DNA of 39,778 bases from Gymnopilus junonius (lineage: Eukaryota; Basidiomycota; Agaricomycetes; Agaricales; Galerinaceae), in NCBI GenBank assembly GCA_015501075.1, contig JADNYJ010000300.1:1-39778 (forward strand). The letters are read 5' to 3'. The notes below the pieces were generated by a model. That model was not told where the DNA came from. It was given only the letters and a program-made list of their open reading frames with translations, and did not search any database. Positions 11,464 through 21,927 of this stretch are shown here, piece by piece; the first letter of the stretch is position 1; the number at the start of each line of letters is the position of its first letter. The translations under genes and the position numbers were made by a program.

Positions 11464-11550
11464 TGGACACTGTGGGATTTGAACCCACGACCTCATGCAA
11501 GCATGCAACCGCAATGCAAAGCAGGCGCGCTACCCCTGTGCCAAGTGCCC
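11464..11550 (-). tRNA. tRNA-Ala(UGC) with a short intron
   Basis: Read on the minus strand, GGGCACT at the 5' end pairs with AGTGTCC before a discriminator A, including the G3-U70 pair that marks alanine tRNAs. The A box (TGGCACAGGGG) and B box (GGTTCAAATCC) are intact. The T stem is GTGGG/CCCAC. The anticodon loop TTTGCA gives anticodon TGC; about 15 bases of intron follow position 37 before the 3' half GCATG, which pairs with CCTGC with one C-U mismatch. Total 87 bases, 72 after splicing. It lies 106 bases upstream of the NOP53 start, in head-to-head orientation. Confidence 0.88.
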
Positions 11551-11656
11551 TTACGAAAAAGAGGACAACGTTGTCTCTATAAGCGTCCAGCCTTGTTTGG
11601 GAGTCACTTTCTGCCAGGCTATTTTCGACTCCTCCCAACTTCCTCCAACACCGACC

Positions 11657-13505
11657 ATGGCGACTTCGAAGGGCACCAAGAGTTCGAGCACTGCAAAGAA
11701 AACCTCTAGCTCGTCCGTTTCAAAGAGCAAAGACCAACAAAAACCAAAAATTGCACGGTCTGAGATTGGTGCGCCGTCGCAGCTGAACCAATCCAGTCGC
11801 AAGGGCAAAAAAGCTTGGAGGAGCATGTGGACATTTGGTGAGGTCGAACAGACGCTGGAGGAGATGAGGGCTGAGGAGAGGGTTACTGGGTGTGTATCTA
11901 CTCTTACTTTCATTTTTGCTTTTTGCTGCTCGAGACAACGTCTGACATCTTTCTTTTTTGAAATTATAATGTAGGACGACGATAGGCAAGATGAAGGATA
12001 CCGAGCTGTTCCAGATTGACACCAAGGGTGACTATGTCGGTTAGTCTCTTCATACATTTACAATTGTCCTCAACACTAACAAGGTTTCTACACTAGTCCG
12101 AAAGCCTTACCTAGATTCTCAACCTCCCAATTAACATCAACTAAAATCCTATCGCAGCGATCAGCAGTTCCAGCTGTCATCTCCCGCGTCACCTCTTCGT
12201 CCTCTAGCGTCAAGCGGAAAGCCGTCTTGAGCCGCGAGGAAAAGAGAGATTGATGCGCGTCGCCAAGAAGCCTAGAAAAGGACCTTTCAATAGCATCTTG
12301 GACCCAACAGAGTATGCTGCTGGGAGCGGTATCGTTGAGCTCAGTCAGGCTGTGAAACAGAGTGGGTCGTATGATCCGTGGGCGGAGAATGAGGATGTGG
12401 AAGAGGAGGAAGTAAAGGATGGGATGGAGACTGTTATTAAAAAGCCTGTTAAGGTCTGTATCTCCCTCTTTCTGTGTTGTGGCGAGGAGATGTAACTAAT
12501 GTATCCCTCTTTGCTTAATTTACAGGCACCTGCGACAGCGCGACAAGGGACCTTATCGATGTACCTGCCATCCTTGAGCCTCATCAAGGAACCTCGTATA
12601 ATCCTCCTGTCGAGGCTCATCAGGCACTGCTAGAAAAGGCCGTCTCAGTCGAGGAAAAACGCCTAAAGGACGCAGATAAACTTGCTGAGATGAAGACAAA
12701 GATGGAAATGCCAAGCTGACTCGAGAAGAGGAACTAGAAGTCCCCGTGGCTCCTGCCGGCATGGCGATTCAGGAGATACAAGAAAGCGAGGACGCCGAGG
12801 AAGAGGAGGATGTCAGAGATCAGCACTTTTCTGCCGACAGAGCCCCTGAGAGGAAGACGAAAGCTCAGCGGAACAAAGCTGCTCGTGCACTAGCTGAGGT
12901 CTGTCCTTTCAGCCCATGTTTTTTTTTGGCTTTAATAAACACGTCGCTCATTGTTTCTTTTCATCGCAGAAACGTGCTCTTGCTGAAAAGGCTACTCGAA
13001 AGCATCTCCTAGCCTCCATAAACGACGCCAAAACCCTTCATCGGTCCACCCTCCAGCAGATGACGATCAAGCAAAAGGAACGCGAGCTGAAAAGCCTGGC
13101 GTTGGCTGAAAAACTCAAAAAACACGGTTTAGCCGGGAAAAAACTTGGAAAACATAAAGTTCCTGAGGGTCATATCGACGTCCAGCTGGGCGAGGATCTG
13201 AGTGAGAGTTTGAGGGGGTTGAAGGTACGTGGCAGCCCGTTGAGCCTGTCTTCCTATTCAAGGTTGGCTAATGCAGTATCATTCTCAATTTTTTTGTACA
13301 GCCTGAAGGTAGTCTCTTCCACGATCGCTTCCAGAGCTTGCAACAACGGGCATTAGTGGAACCTAGGGCCCCCGTTATGTACGTCCATTTACTCGATCAG
13401 TTCTGTGCATTGCATAGTCTGATTATACTCTTATTTTCCAGTCCAAGAAAGCGGAAACACAAGATTATAGAGTACGAGAAGCATGCATGGAAGCGATTCG
13501 AGTAA
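11657..13505 (+). CDS. NOP53: ribosome biogenesis protein NOP53 (GLTSCR2 family), reading frame interrupted
   Basis: Nucleolar 60S biogenesis factor that in yeast brings the Mtr4 helicase and exosome to pre-60S particles for ITS2 trimming. The family's blocks occur in order: VEQTLEEMRAEERVTG, ILSQRSAVPAVISR, RVAKKPRKGPFNSILDPTEY, QSGSYDPWAE, EPHQGTSYNPPVEAHQALLE, ERKTKAQRNKAARALAE, KQKERELKSLALAEKLKKHG, VPEGHIDVQLGEDLSESLRG, VEPRAPV, and a basic end at EYEKHAWKRFE. Several short introns interrupt it. The frame needs small changes at about 11821 (one base lost), 11834-11836 (one T gained), 12104 (G lost), 12244 (G lost), 12551 (C lost) and 12706-12708 (A lost). Because NOP53 is normally essential or nearly so and only homopolymer lengths differ, these are probably consensus errors. 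A second intact copy elsewhere cannot be excluded. Confidence 0.87.
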
Positions 13506-14007
13506 TTGTGTTTTCTGTCTTGAATAATAGTTCGTTTTTCTTTGGTTTTGGCTGGTTACTTCTGCAGGAAGGGAAAGGCCTCGAGCCTTGACAAGCTCAT
13601 TGACTGCTAAACCAAACACGAACGCGGCTGTCCAGTACACTGTCAGTGCAAGTTGAACTCGTCTTGGCTCATAAGTATTCCGTTCACAAGCAAAAGCACT
13701 AAATTTTGATGCTTAGTACTTATTCTGACTCTCAGTGGACTTCAGGCGCTATATCGCAACGGTAACAGGTCATCCTAAGCCTCGGCTTAGTAAAGAAGAG
13801 TAACTCGGAACTGGGTTTCCTCGTCAAGCCGTGAAGGTTGCGTGGCGGGCTCGACCTAACGGCTCTTGTGAAAGATTTGGTCTTAGTGAGTATGAAGAAT
13901 CTCACAAAGGCGAATATTGCTCACTCTTTGCTTTTATCTTTCCATTCTGACCAGAAAATTCGTTGGATGTGATCCAAACATTTCCGTTTCCCTTAGCTAG
14001 CTTCAAA
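13506..14007. other. intergenic spacer, no gene seen
   Basis: Between NOP53 and the doubtful frame at 14008. No family, RNA gene or repeat was recognised. Confidence 0.4.
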
Positions 14008-14310
14008 ATGACTGTCCAGGAAGCGCAAGGAAACGAAGACAAAGGAGAGGAGCAACAACCTTCTGTCGCTAATAGTTCTGAGAGGACCCTAGAGAAGGCT
14101 ATTCGCACTCTAGCCGAGGTAAGTCCATCCAGTTATCGTCATTTGTAACTGGCTGTTGATTGTGCCTTTTTTTAAAAGCAAAAGCAGGCCCTTTGGTGCA
14201 GCGGCATGCAAACGCCTTTTAATGCTCCTTCTATCAAGACACCCTTGTCCAGCAGTGGCCGGCTAAAACGATTGCACATCTCCTCAAAGGCTCAGAAAAT
14301 ATGATCTGGC
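14008..14310 (+). CDS. hypothetical protein, possibly only a fragment
   Basis: An ATG at 14008 opens a hydrophilic frame (MTVQEAQGNEDKGEEQQPSV) up to a good donor (GAG|gtaagt) at about 14118. An acceptor at 14180-14190 could continue it into a short exon that stops near 14304. A different frame just after this (about 14303-14400, KYDLAKKAIIYRYVKVQLLY) also looks coding, so the gene may be longer and broken. I do not recognise a family. The splice signals and acidic, low-complexity N terminus are the only support. Confidence 0.3.
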
Positions 14311-14835
14311 TAAGAAGGCCATCATTTATCGCTATGTCAAGGTTCAACTGCTGTATATCGGAATTGAGCTTCGAGAGGTTTGGAGATTCATGTCAGTTTC
14401 CGTGTTTCTATCATAATTAATCAAAATCGTCAATTTAGTTTTCCGCTGTCGCTTTCTACCATTCAATGATTGTCTTTTTATGACGACTTCTGCGGTTCCC
14501 AGCAATGAGCAGAGCACCAGCACAATTCTGAGCTGCTGTCTTGCAGGTCCGTCTATCTTCTTGCTGTCCTTGAACAGAAAAGGCCCTGACCTATGATTTC
14601 ATTGTCTGTAGCGAGAGCACGAGAAGTTTACCAAGCTTGCTTCACTTTGCAACCACTTTCATCCCGTTTGGTTCTGGTCCGGTTCTGGCTGTTATTTTCC
14701 TATCAACGCCGCATCGGAGTCTTCAGAAGCGATGAACAGGATCCCTGAAATCCTTTTCTGTAAGTTTGGTGTATTGGGCACCTTCTTCGTCCCCTTGATA
14801 GAGTAATATGTACATGAAATTAACTGATCTTGTTC

Positions 14836-15397
14836 TTACAGGTTGTCTACGACTGCCCAAGTGCCCAACGCAAAACCTGTGAATATCAAGGCTGCCCGAC
14901 CAAAGTTGAACCTGTTCCACTTGACTATCTCCTTCCTCAACCTCGTTACGTCCTCCGGGTCGTCCTCCTTGACCTCTGCCTCAATCTTCTTGATGTTGCC
15001 CATCATCAATGCAAACGTGTACGGTACTATGCTGATTGTCGAGACTGCAGCTAGGGCATACAGCTTGCTGGAGTCGGGAGAATCATGGGCAGCAAGAAAG
15101 AGGTATACAATAGAGGTTTTCAGGGCGAGGAACGGGAAGAAGAGTTTCCCGGCGTTGTATACATACTTCCATTGGGTCTGCAGCGTCTTTGCAGGTAGGA
15201 CGGCTTTATTCTGCTGGGCATCATTGGCGGCTTTGTAGGGCGAGAGGAGTGCAGGTATGGCAAAAGCTGAAATATAGAAGTTGCCGCCTGTAGTCGCTCG
15301 TTGTCAGATAGCGAACGGGCAGGATTTGGGTGGGAAACGCACCAGCGAGGACGCCAGAACCAAGAAGAGCCGCAATTTTAGCACCTTTCAAAAGCAT
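14836..15397 (-). CDS. DUF1772 family membrane protein (anthrone-oxygenase-like)
   Basis: Two exons on the minus strand, 15397-15343 and 15287-14836, give 168 residues with phases that fit. The frame carries no in-frame ATG early in exon 2, so it does not stand out as a long ATG-started frame, but it is open throughout. The joined N terminus reads LLGSGVLAGGNFYISAFAIP, typical of DUF1772, followed by KTLQTQWKYVYNAGKLFFPF, helices at SIVYLFLAAH and LYALAAVSTISIVPYTFALM, and a C-terminal helix near FNFGRAALIFTGFALGTWAV. Four membrane segments are expected. Some members oxidise anthrones in polyketide clusters; many others have no known reaction, and no polyketide synthase is visible here, so I do not assign a substrate. 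Start chosen as the only ATG in frame upstream of the conserved motif. Confidence 0.8.
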
Positions 15398-17590
15398 TTC
15401 CGAATTGATGGTGGTGGTGTTGTATAAGAAACAGATATGAATGATTGGCGACTGGCAGAATGAGTTGAGGCCTGGGTGTAGTACATTTGGCGGTTGCTCC
15501 AATTCCTGAGACTTACATCACGTCATCGCGTCTCGTAATTTGGACCTAGATCAAACCTTCCTCATTCTCAACGGCGGTTTTCATCTGCGGAGAAAAGGCG
15601 CAACCTTATTATTCTGCTGAAGGCAGAGCCTCGACACAGCTCTGGAATGGTACCAGACGACTCCTTTTCTAAAGATCGGCATGTTCGACAGATTCGGTCG
15701 GAGTCGGGTGCACGCCGTGACGCAAGTTCTTCGTCTTACTGCGGCTTCAACTCACATGGAATTCAACTTCGTGGATGGACTACATGGGCGTAAGAATTGG
15801 CAAATAGGACCTGGATGTATACGAAGATCGGTGATATTCTGCCTTTTTTTTCGTTTGGGCTGTGTGCTGATAAAACGCTTATATCTTAGAAGAGTTTGTT
15901 TTCCAAGCGTGACCATTTGACCTCGTACTAGCGGAGGATGTACTTTCAGTGGAAGACATCATTTACTGTGCCGCGGTAGTGCATGTTCCACGGTTATACA
16001 TCTCAGCTTGGTCGGCCTGGTCGAATTGTTGGGGAGTCCTGCCCTACCAAGATGATATGCCTTTTTCGGAGGCGACCGCGCAATGTCAGTTATACGCAGA
16101 GCCCCCGGTAAAGAGCTTGGGGTTGTAGCAGCTTGACTATCTGTTATGCCAACTTGGTGAAGACATCGCGTTGCTCACGGTGGTTCTGCTTATTCTTAAT
16201 CGGAGAATGATGTTGGATGTGTACGCCGCATGCATCTGGATTCGGTTTGGAGGGATCATCTGAACAAACACGGCCTCCGACGTACTATGAGAAGGTAAGA
16301 TTTGACTTATATGTAGGTTCTCAACACAGAGCTCATCAGAAGTCGTTTAGATTATCCTAAAACAACATATTGTTGATTGTCGAAATGGATGGCGCAACTG
16401 GTTAACTGCCAAGGTTCTTGTAACTTCCTTGTTCCTTATTTCGTTTCGCGCTAGTTGTGGCTCCTGTGGATATTCTAATGACAGATGTTGCATTTCAAAC
16501 CCTTAATTGAAGTCGGCAACGCTAAGGATGTCAAAGCTACTGATGAGTCTATATTGTGGTCTCTTGCGAGAGATGGGGTGGATATCGTTTGTGTGCAACA
16601 CTTGAGCGCGCTGAGGTAGTAGGTGAGTGGAGGGCCTGGTATTTATTGCCTCTTGTGACTCATCGCATTTTTTTCTCTTGAGTCTTTCTTTTCGTATTCA
16701 AAGATCAACAACACGTAACGAACTCCAAGACAACCATGCATTTCGAAATTTCCCTGCGCTTGGGTTCTATCCGGCCGAGGAGGTAATGTTAGTGTTATCG
16801 ACCACGGCTGACTGCAGCTCCTCTGATTATGACCCCGATACTGGAAAGCACCCTTCAATTGACGGTTGACTATTGTCCTCGCGGGTCGTCCTCAGTACCC
16901 GAACCGAAACGTGCCGTCGACTTATCCATCGTGTTCGGGCGACGCTGTTGTTAAACTCTTTTACTTGACATTTTCTCTCGGAAGATACACGATGCAGTCG
17001 ATGATGGTACACAGTGTCCCTCCACCGCTGAGATGATGCCAGAACTTTCAATATTGGCTTCATTTAATGCTCTTTGAAGGTACGGCTTCTACTTCATGGT
17101 AGGGAATCCATGTTGTGTCCCACTTTTGGCTGACTACTCCTCTTGAATGAACTGGCTGGTATCTCGGCATTACTCTACTGAGGGGAAACCATGTCGAACT
17201 TGGCGAATTCTTCTTCCACTCATGGATTTTCTTTCTGGTTTCTGGTTTCCTAGGAATCACCATGGATTTGTGTTCTTTGCTTCCGAATTCCGGCAGCTAC
17301 ATTGTCTTCAGCTCAAAAATATTCTAGGGTAAAAATAGTACAATAATATGGGCTGACAGTGGGCACTGCAGCTGGTGTCGCCATGTACTACTATTAGCTG
17401 TCCTTGTCATTACAACTATGTTGAGGCTGTCCGTCGATACCTGTTCACAAGGGCGCGCCAACTTTCAATAAAACCTGCTCGTTCCCGCGATTCTGCTTTT
17501 CTTTCCTCATTCACTACCACTAGCCAAACCTCGAGTAAACGCAGCGCCAAGCATCGTCCGCTTTACAACCACATATTAACGGTCGGCATT
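15398..17590. other. 2.2 kb gene-poor stretch
   Basis: Only short overlapping frames on both strands, none with a recognisable family or consistent splicing. The last 200 bases (from about 17400) are probably the promoter and 5' leader of the NLR. Degraded repeat or transposon sequence is possible but not demonstrable by eye. Confidence 0.4.
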
Positions 17591-20084
17591 ATGAGTTTCT
17601 TTCAGAACGCTCAAGATTTTGTCGCGACAAACAATACCATTCAAGTCATCCACGGTAATCAGGCGAGCACATCTTCTAGCCAACCTGGCGCCTATTTGAA
17701 CTGATTTCTTCTGTGATCAGATCAACGTTGATCGCAGTGTCCGTAACTATTACCAGAACGCAACAGCTTCTCTGGAAGGCACAAACAACCTGACTGCATC
17801 TCTCCCTAAAGTTTCCTATAGGCCGAACTCTAGCACGCTCTTCCAAGGACGTCGAGCCGAGCTCGACAAGCTCAAGGACCATTTCGAACCTGCGGTGTCG
17901 CAGACCAGGCGCTCGCTCTTGCTTTACGGAATGGGAGGCATCGGAAAGACTCAAATCTGCTTGAAGTTCGCCGAGGAAACATCAAATCAGTGAGTTCTCG
18001 TCATTTCTTTTAATTGTTGTGCAATAAATGAATCTATCTACTTATATAGGTTCCCTTACATCTTTTGGATCGATGCTTCAACGGTTGAGACAACCATCTT
18101 GAGCCTCAGGGGTCTTCGGGAGGCGCGAGCGGCCAATTCAGATGACTCGGCTGAGTCTGTTCTCTTATTTATATCTCGTCTCGACAAGGAATGGCTCCTT
18201 ATCTTCGACAATGCGGATGAACATATCCACAAATTCATGCCACCAGGAAACTCTGGAAACATTCTTCTCTCCAGCCGGAATCCTTCAATTGGATGATCGA
18301 CATCCTTCAATAGGGCTGAGGTCACCCAAATGGATGAAGAGGACGTGATTTCTCTTCTCTTGAAAGCAAGCTGCCTTGATGAAAGTCCGGTATCCGATGA
18401 GTTGAAGAGCTCGGCAAAGGCTATTGTAACGGAACTTTGTTGTCTTCCTCTCACTGTTGATCAGGCCGGGGCTTCTATAGAGTCTGGCCTTTGTCAAATC
18501 GATGATTATCTGCGACATTACTCTGATTGTCGCATGCAGTTATTAGACGACTCTTCTTTTACAAAGGTTTCAATCTACGAGCAAACAATATATGGAACAT
18601 GTGAATTATCATACCAGGAAATTGAGTCCAGGACTACTAAACGAGCTCCTGGACCTTCAGGATCAAGCGCTCTTGTCAACGCAGTTGCGGCACAAACTGC
18701 CATTTTAATTCCTTTTGCATGTCTTCACCATGATAATATCGGCAAAGATATATTCAGGCGTGCAGCGGCTGATATAGCAAGGGAAACGTCAGATACATCA
18801 ATCCTGCAAGGTGACTTGCTCCGCTGGAATAAAAAAGGAGTGCGGGATGAACTTCACTTTCAAAGTGGAATCAGAGTCCTATTATCATTCTCGTTGATCA
18901 AGCAAGACCGGTCAGGCACTGTTTATTCTGTTCACCCATTGGTACACTCCTGAAGCCAAGACAGGATGCCACCGACAAAGCAGCAGCTTAGCTGCAAAAG
19001 AGCCAACTTTTTATTATCAAGTTCATTTCCGTCATCTTCAAGTACAGGCAAAGATTATCAATTTCTAGGACAACTTGTTCCCCATATTACGGCCAATTTT
19101 CATCTGGCAACTGAAGCAGGTCTCGAGGGGATGTGCAGCGATGCTGATTGCATGAAATTTGGAATGACATTCGCTGAAAATGGCAACCTGAAAAAGGCTG
19201 AAGAGCTACATATGCAAGCCTTGGCTATCAGAAGAAGAACACATGGAGATGAACACCCCGATACCTTGGTCAGTATGAATCATCTGGCATCGACGTACAG
19301 GAGACAGGGAAAATCGAAAGAAGCAGAAGAGCTTCAAACCCAGGCGTTGGACATAAGCAAGAGACTTTTTGGAGAATCACACCAATACACGTTATTCAGC
19401 ACGAACAATCTTGTGTTGATATACCTGGAGCAGGAAAGATGGGAAGAGGCAGAAGTTCTAATAATTGATGCACTGGTTGTCGAAACCGCGGTACTCGGTC
19501 AAGAACATCAATACACATTGACCAGCCTCAGTAATCTGGCATCAGTTTATCGTTACCAGAAAAGATGGGAGGAATGCAAAGATCTTGAAATCAAGCTATT
19601 AGACATGCATAAGAGAATTTTTGGAGAGGAACATAAAGACACGTTAAACACCATGACCAATCTGGCGACAACATATAGGCACACAGGAAGACAAAAAGAG
19701 GCAGAAGAGCTCGGAGTGCGCACTTTGGAATTAGCAAAGCGAATGTTCGGAGAAGAGCACCCAAATATACTGTGCAATATGAATAACCTTGCTGTGACAT
19801 ATGGGCATCAGGGCAGATGGAAGGAGGCAGAGGAATTGCAAGCCTGTTTGTTGGAAACCCAGAAGAAAGTACTCGGGGAGAAACATCCAAACACGCTGAG
19901 CACCATGGCAAATCTTGCAATGATATACAGAGCTCTCGGAGGAGAGAATGCTTCCAAGGTATTTTCACTTCTTACACAGGCCGTAACCACTGGAACAGAG
20001 GCCTTGGGTGAAGATCACCCAGACGTTCAGAGTTGGAAGATGTTCCTATGCTGGATGATTAGTCCATATAGTTTGATCGGATAA
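17591..20084 (+). pseudogene. NLR (NB-ARC + TPR) STAND protein, two in-frame stops
   Basis: Three exons (17591-17662, 17721-17989, 18050-20084) keep one frame over 791 codons. A short N-terminal segment (MSFFQNAQDFVATNN), common in agaricomycete NLRs, leads to an NB-ARC domain with Walker A (GMGGIGKTQ), Walker B (WLLIFDNADE) and a later HPLVHS motif. Seven 42-residue TPRs follow, each with an NLA-x-Y core and ending G-E-x-H-x-x-TL, as in kinesin-light-chain-like repeats. Such proteins sense non-self or trigger fungal incompatibility cell death. Stops TGA at 18294-18296 and 18951-18953 sit inside conserved stretches; by family pattern they replace Arg (CGA) and Trp (TGG), both single transitions. 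The first intron begins with GC (CAG|GCGAGC). No frameshift occurs, so the gene died recently or is still partly expressed (a TPR-only product could start at 18966). Confidence 0.85.
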
Positions 20085-20747
20085 ATAGTCTAGCGAGAAG
20101 ATGGTCAACCTGGATATGTGTGATTTGAATATACTCCGAGTCGGCTGATTTTATTTGAGGCTTTACTCCTGGCAAAATTGAAGGACTTCAATTACGCAAT
20201 ATCTGCTATTTGGTGTGCTAAAGCCTCAAGCCGGATCGACTTGAGGTGGCTTTGACTAGCTTCATCAAAGCTTCACTCCCGAGGACTTTTACCTGCAGCT
20301 CAGCAACTATCTCGTACTGAGGGGAAGGGGCGAACGATTCTGTATCTCTAGGAAGATGCAGACTTTAGATATCTTAAGCCGAACTGCATGATCCATTGTC
20401 TGCCGCGTAGAAAGTGGAAAAGTGGAACGCAGGCCCAGGCCCATAAATCACGATTCGCATACGAGTTATACATAGAAATCAGCGTAAATTCTCATGAACG
20501 ATCAGCAAAATTTCCCTGTAACATACCTTAGCATGGGTATCAAAGGGGTCAAATTCACATCGTATAAGGATTTGTTCAATTATTTGTGCAGACGGGTTCT
20601 CGTTGTAATCGATGTATGGATGGCAGCCTCTCGCCCGGGTTGGCGCAATTTCTCCAGATCAGCTCTGCGCATATGAGTACTCAGATGTAACTTGTTCTCT
20701 ATGTCAGACCGAATTTTGTCGTTGATGAAACTTCAGTAAAGGCGCAA
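20085..20747. other. convergent spacer, no gene seen
   Basis: Between the 3' ends of the NLR and the MYND gene. A 60-codon frame at 20494 has no support. Confidence 0.4.
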
Positions 20748-21748
20748 TTAGCTGTTTGAAGAAAAATAATAATTGGCAACATACTTGATACTCGACTCGC
20801 CAGATATAGGTGCTATCGTACCAGGATCCCTCCTAGGTGTGAACCCGATCCCTCCAGTATTTATTGGATGTATCAATTCATTGAGAATTTGGATTGGTGC
20901 TACGCCCGTCTGGATGGTATTATTCATTACGAAGTCGACCAATGCTACAGGAGCATTTGGGCATGCTGCCTCGACTGTTCTCTTCTTGATATGCGTCCAT
21001 CCATGCATCAATCCATGCATCAGAGATTCATTCATCAGCATCCACACATCCAGAGGGACAGGTGGTTTGAGTTTAAATATCCCTTCTGTTCCCGCAGCGA
21101 GCTCATCCTCGCTAAGAAGGCCTTCCATGAGCCGCTTCATGTACATATCATCCACGGGCTCAATGGCCACTTTGCACTCCATCATGAAGGGGTCGAGGGT
21201 GAGGTTCTCGTTTAGTTTGAATTCGTTAATGAGAGATACTGATATGAGAAAACGAAATAGAGGCAAAGACATGAGCCGATGTATCATCTTTCTTTGTATG
21301 GAAGTCCCATCTGTGCATTGAATCTTGTGTGAGGGCCTTAGGGATTATGACTTAACAACTCTTTATTTTCATGTCAGGCATTGAACTCACTAATCTAGTT
21401 TCTGACACTGAAATCTTAGTCAATAATCTAGTCCCCGAAACGTGTGTGGGAGGGAATGCATCACCTCTTTAGAACAATAATACGCAATCTGGCACTGAAG
21501 AAAATAAAACGTTTGAACGGCAGGACTTGTTGTGATGGGATGGGATGGGCTGCCACTAACCTTCAAACACCTCTGAATGCGAACGCCTCGTTCTGCAGAA
21601 GAGTTGTGGCAATGGGGCCCTCCACACACGTCAGAAAGCAGAAATCGAGCGTCCCTATTAAATATTCGGAAGGGATTTCCACATTAATATTTGGGTCTTC
21701 GGTATTGTATGCAAAGAATACAGTGTTCACCGCACTTCCAGGAGACAT
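20748..21748 (-). pseudogene. MYND zinc-finger protein, probably damaged
   Basis: On the minus strand a MYND finger is built from CGGPHC plus RCLK at the end of exon A (21748-21561), then a 30-base exon (21494-21465) encoding CQIAYYCSKE, then TGTCAGAAA (CQK) at 21407. The spacing C-x2-C-x4-YC-x3-C matches MYND. A following open stretch from about 21323 to 20748 (MIHRLMSLPLFRFLISVSLI and on) is the usual uncharacterised C-terminal region. Two breaks are visible: the frame from the ATG at 21748 must shift by one base near 21644 to enter the finger, and the CQK exon hits a stop (TAG or TAA) where Trp is normal, with no splice choice that repairs it. These could be decay or sequence error. Such MYND proteins are numerous in agaricomycetes and their targets are unknown. 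Confidence 0.6.
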
Positions 21749-21927
21749 AGCCTGAAACTCGGAAGTTGCTTTAGCGTCAATGAATATCCTTGAGAAACGG
21801 CCAAAGAAGGTTGAAGGAAAGGAGCTTCAATGATTGCTTATGTATACAACATTTGGCCATATTTTGCTAAAGCTTCGACTTCACTGACTGGACCTTTTCG
21901 ACGCGCATTGTCAAGGACGTTGTCAAA
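21749..21927. promoter_or_regulatory. short divergent promoter region, MYND gene / ISY1
   Basis: About 180 bases separate the two start codons, so both promoters and 5' leaders must share this space. No clear TATA box is seen. Confidence 0.5.

Noticed and set aside
18966..20084. Separate TPR protein gene starting at the ATG at 18966
   Set aside because: The sequence continues the same frame through TGA 18951-18953 and the NB-ARC part ends there in mid-domain; it is better read as the C-terminal half of one NLR pseudogene.
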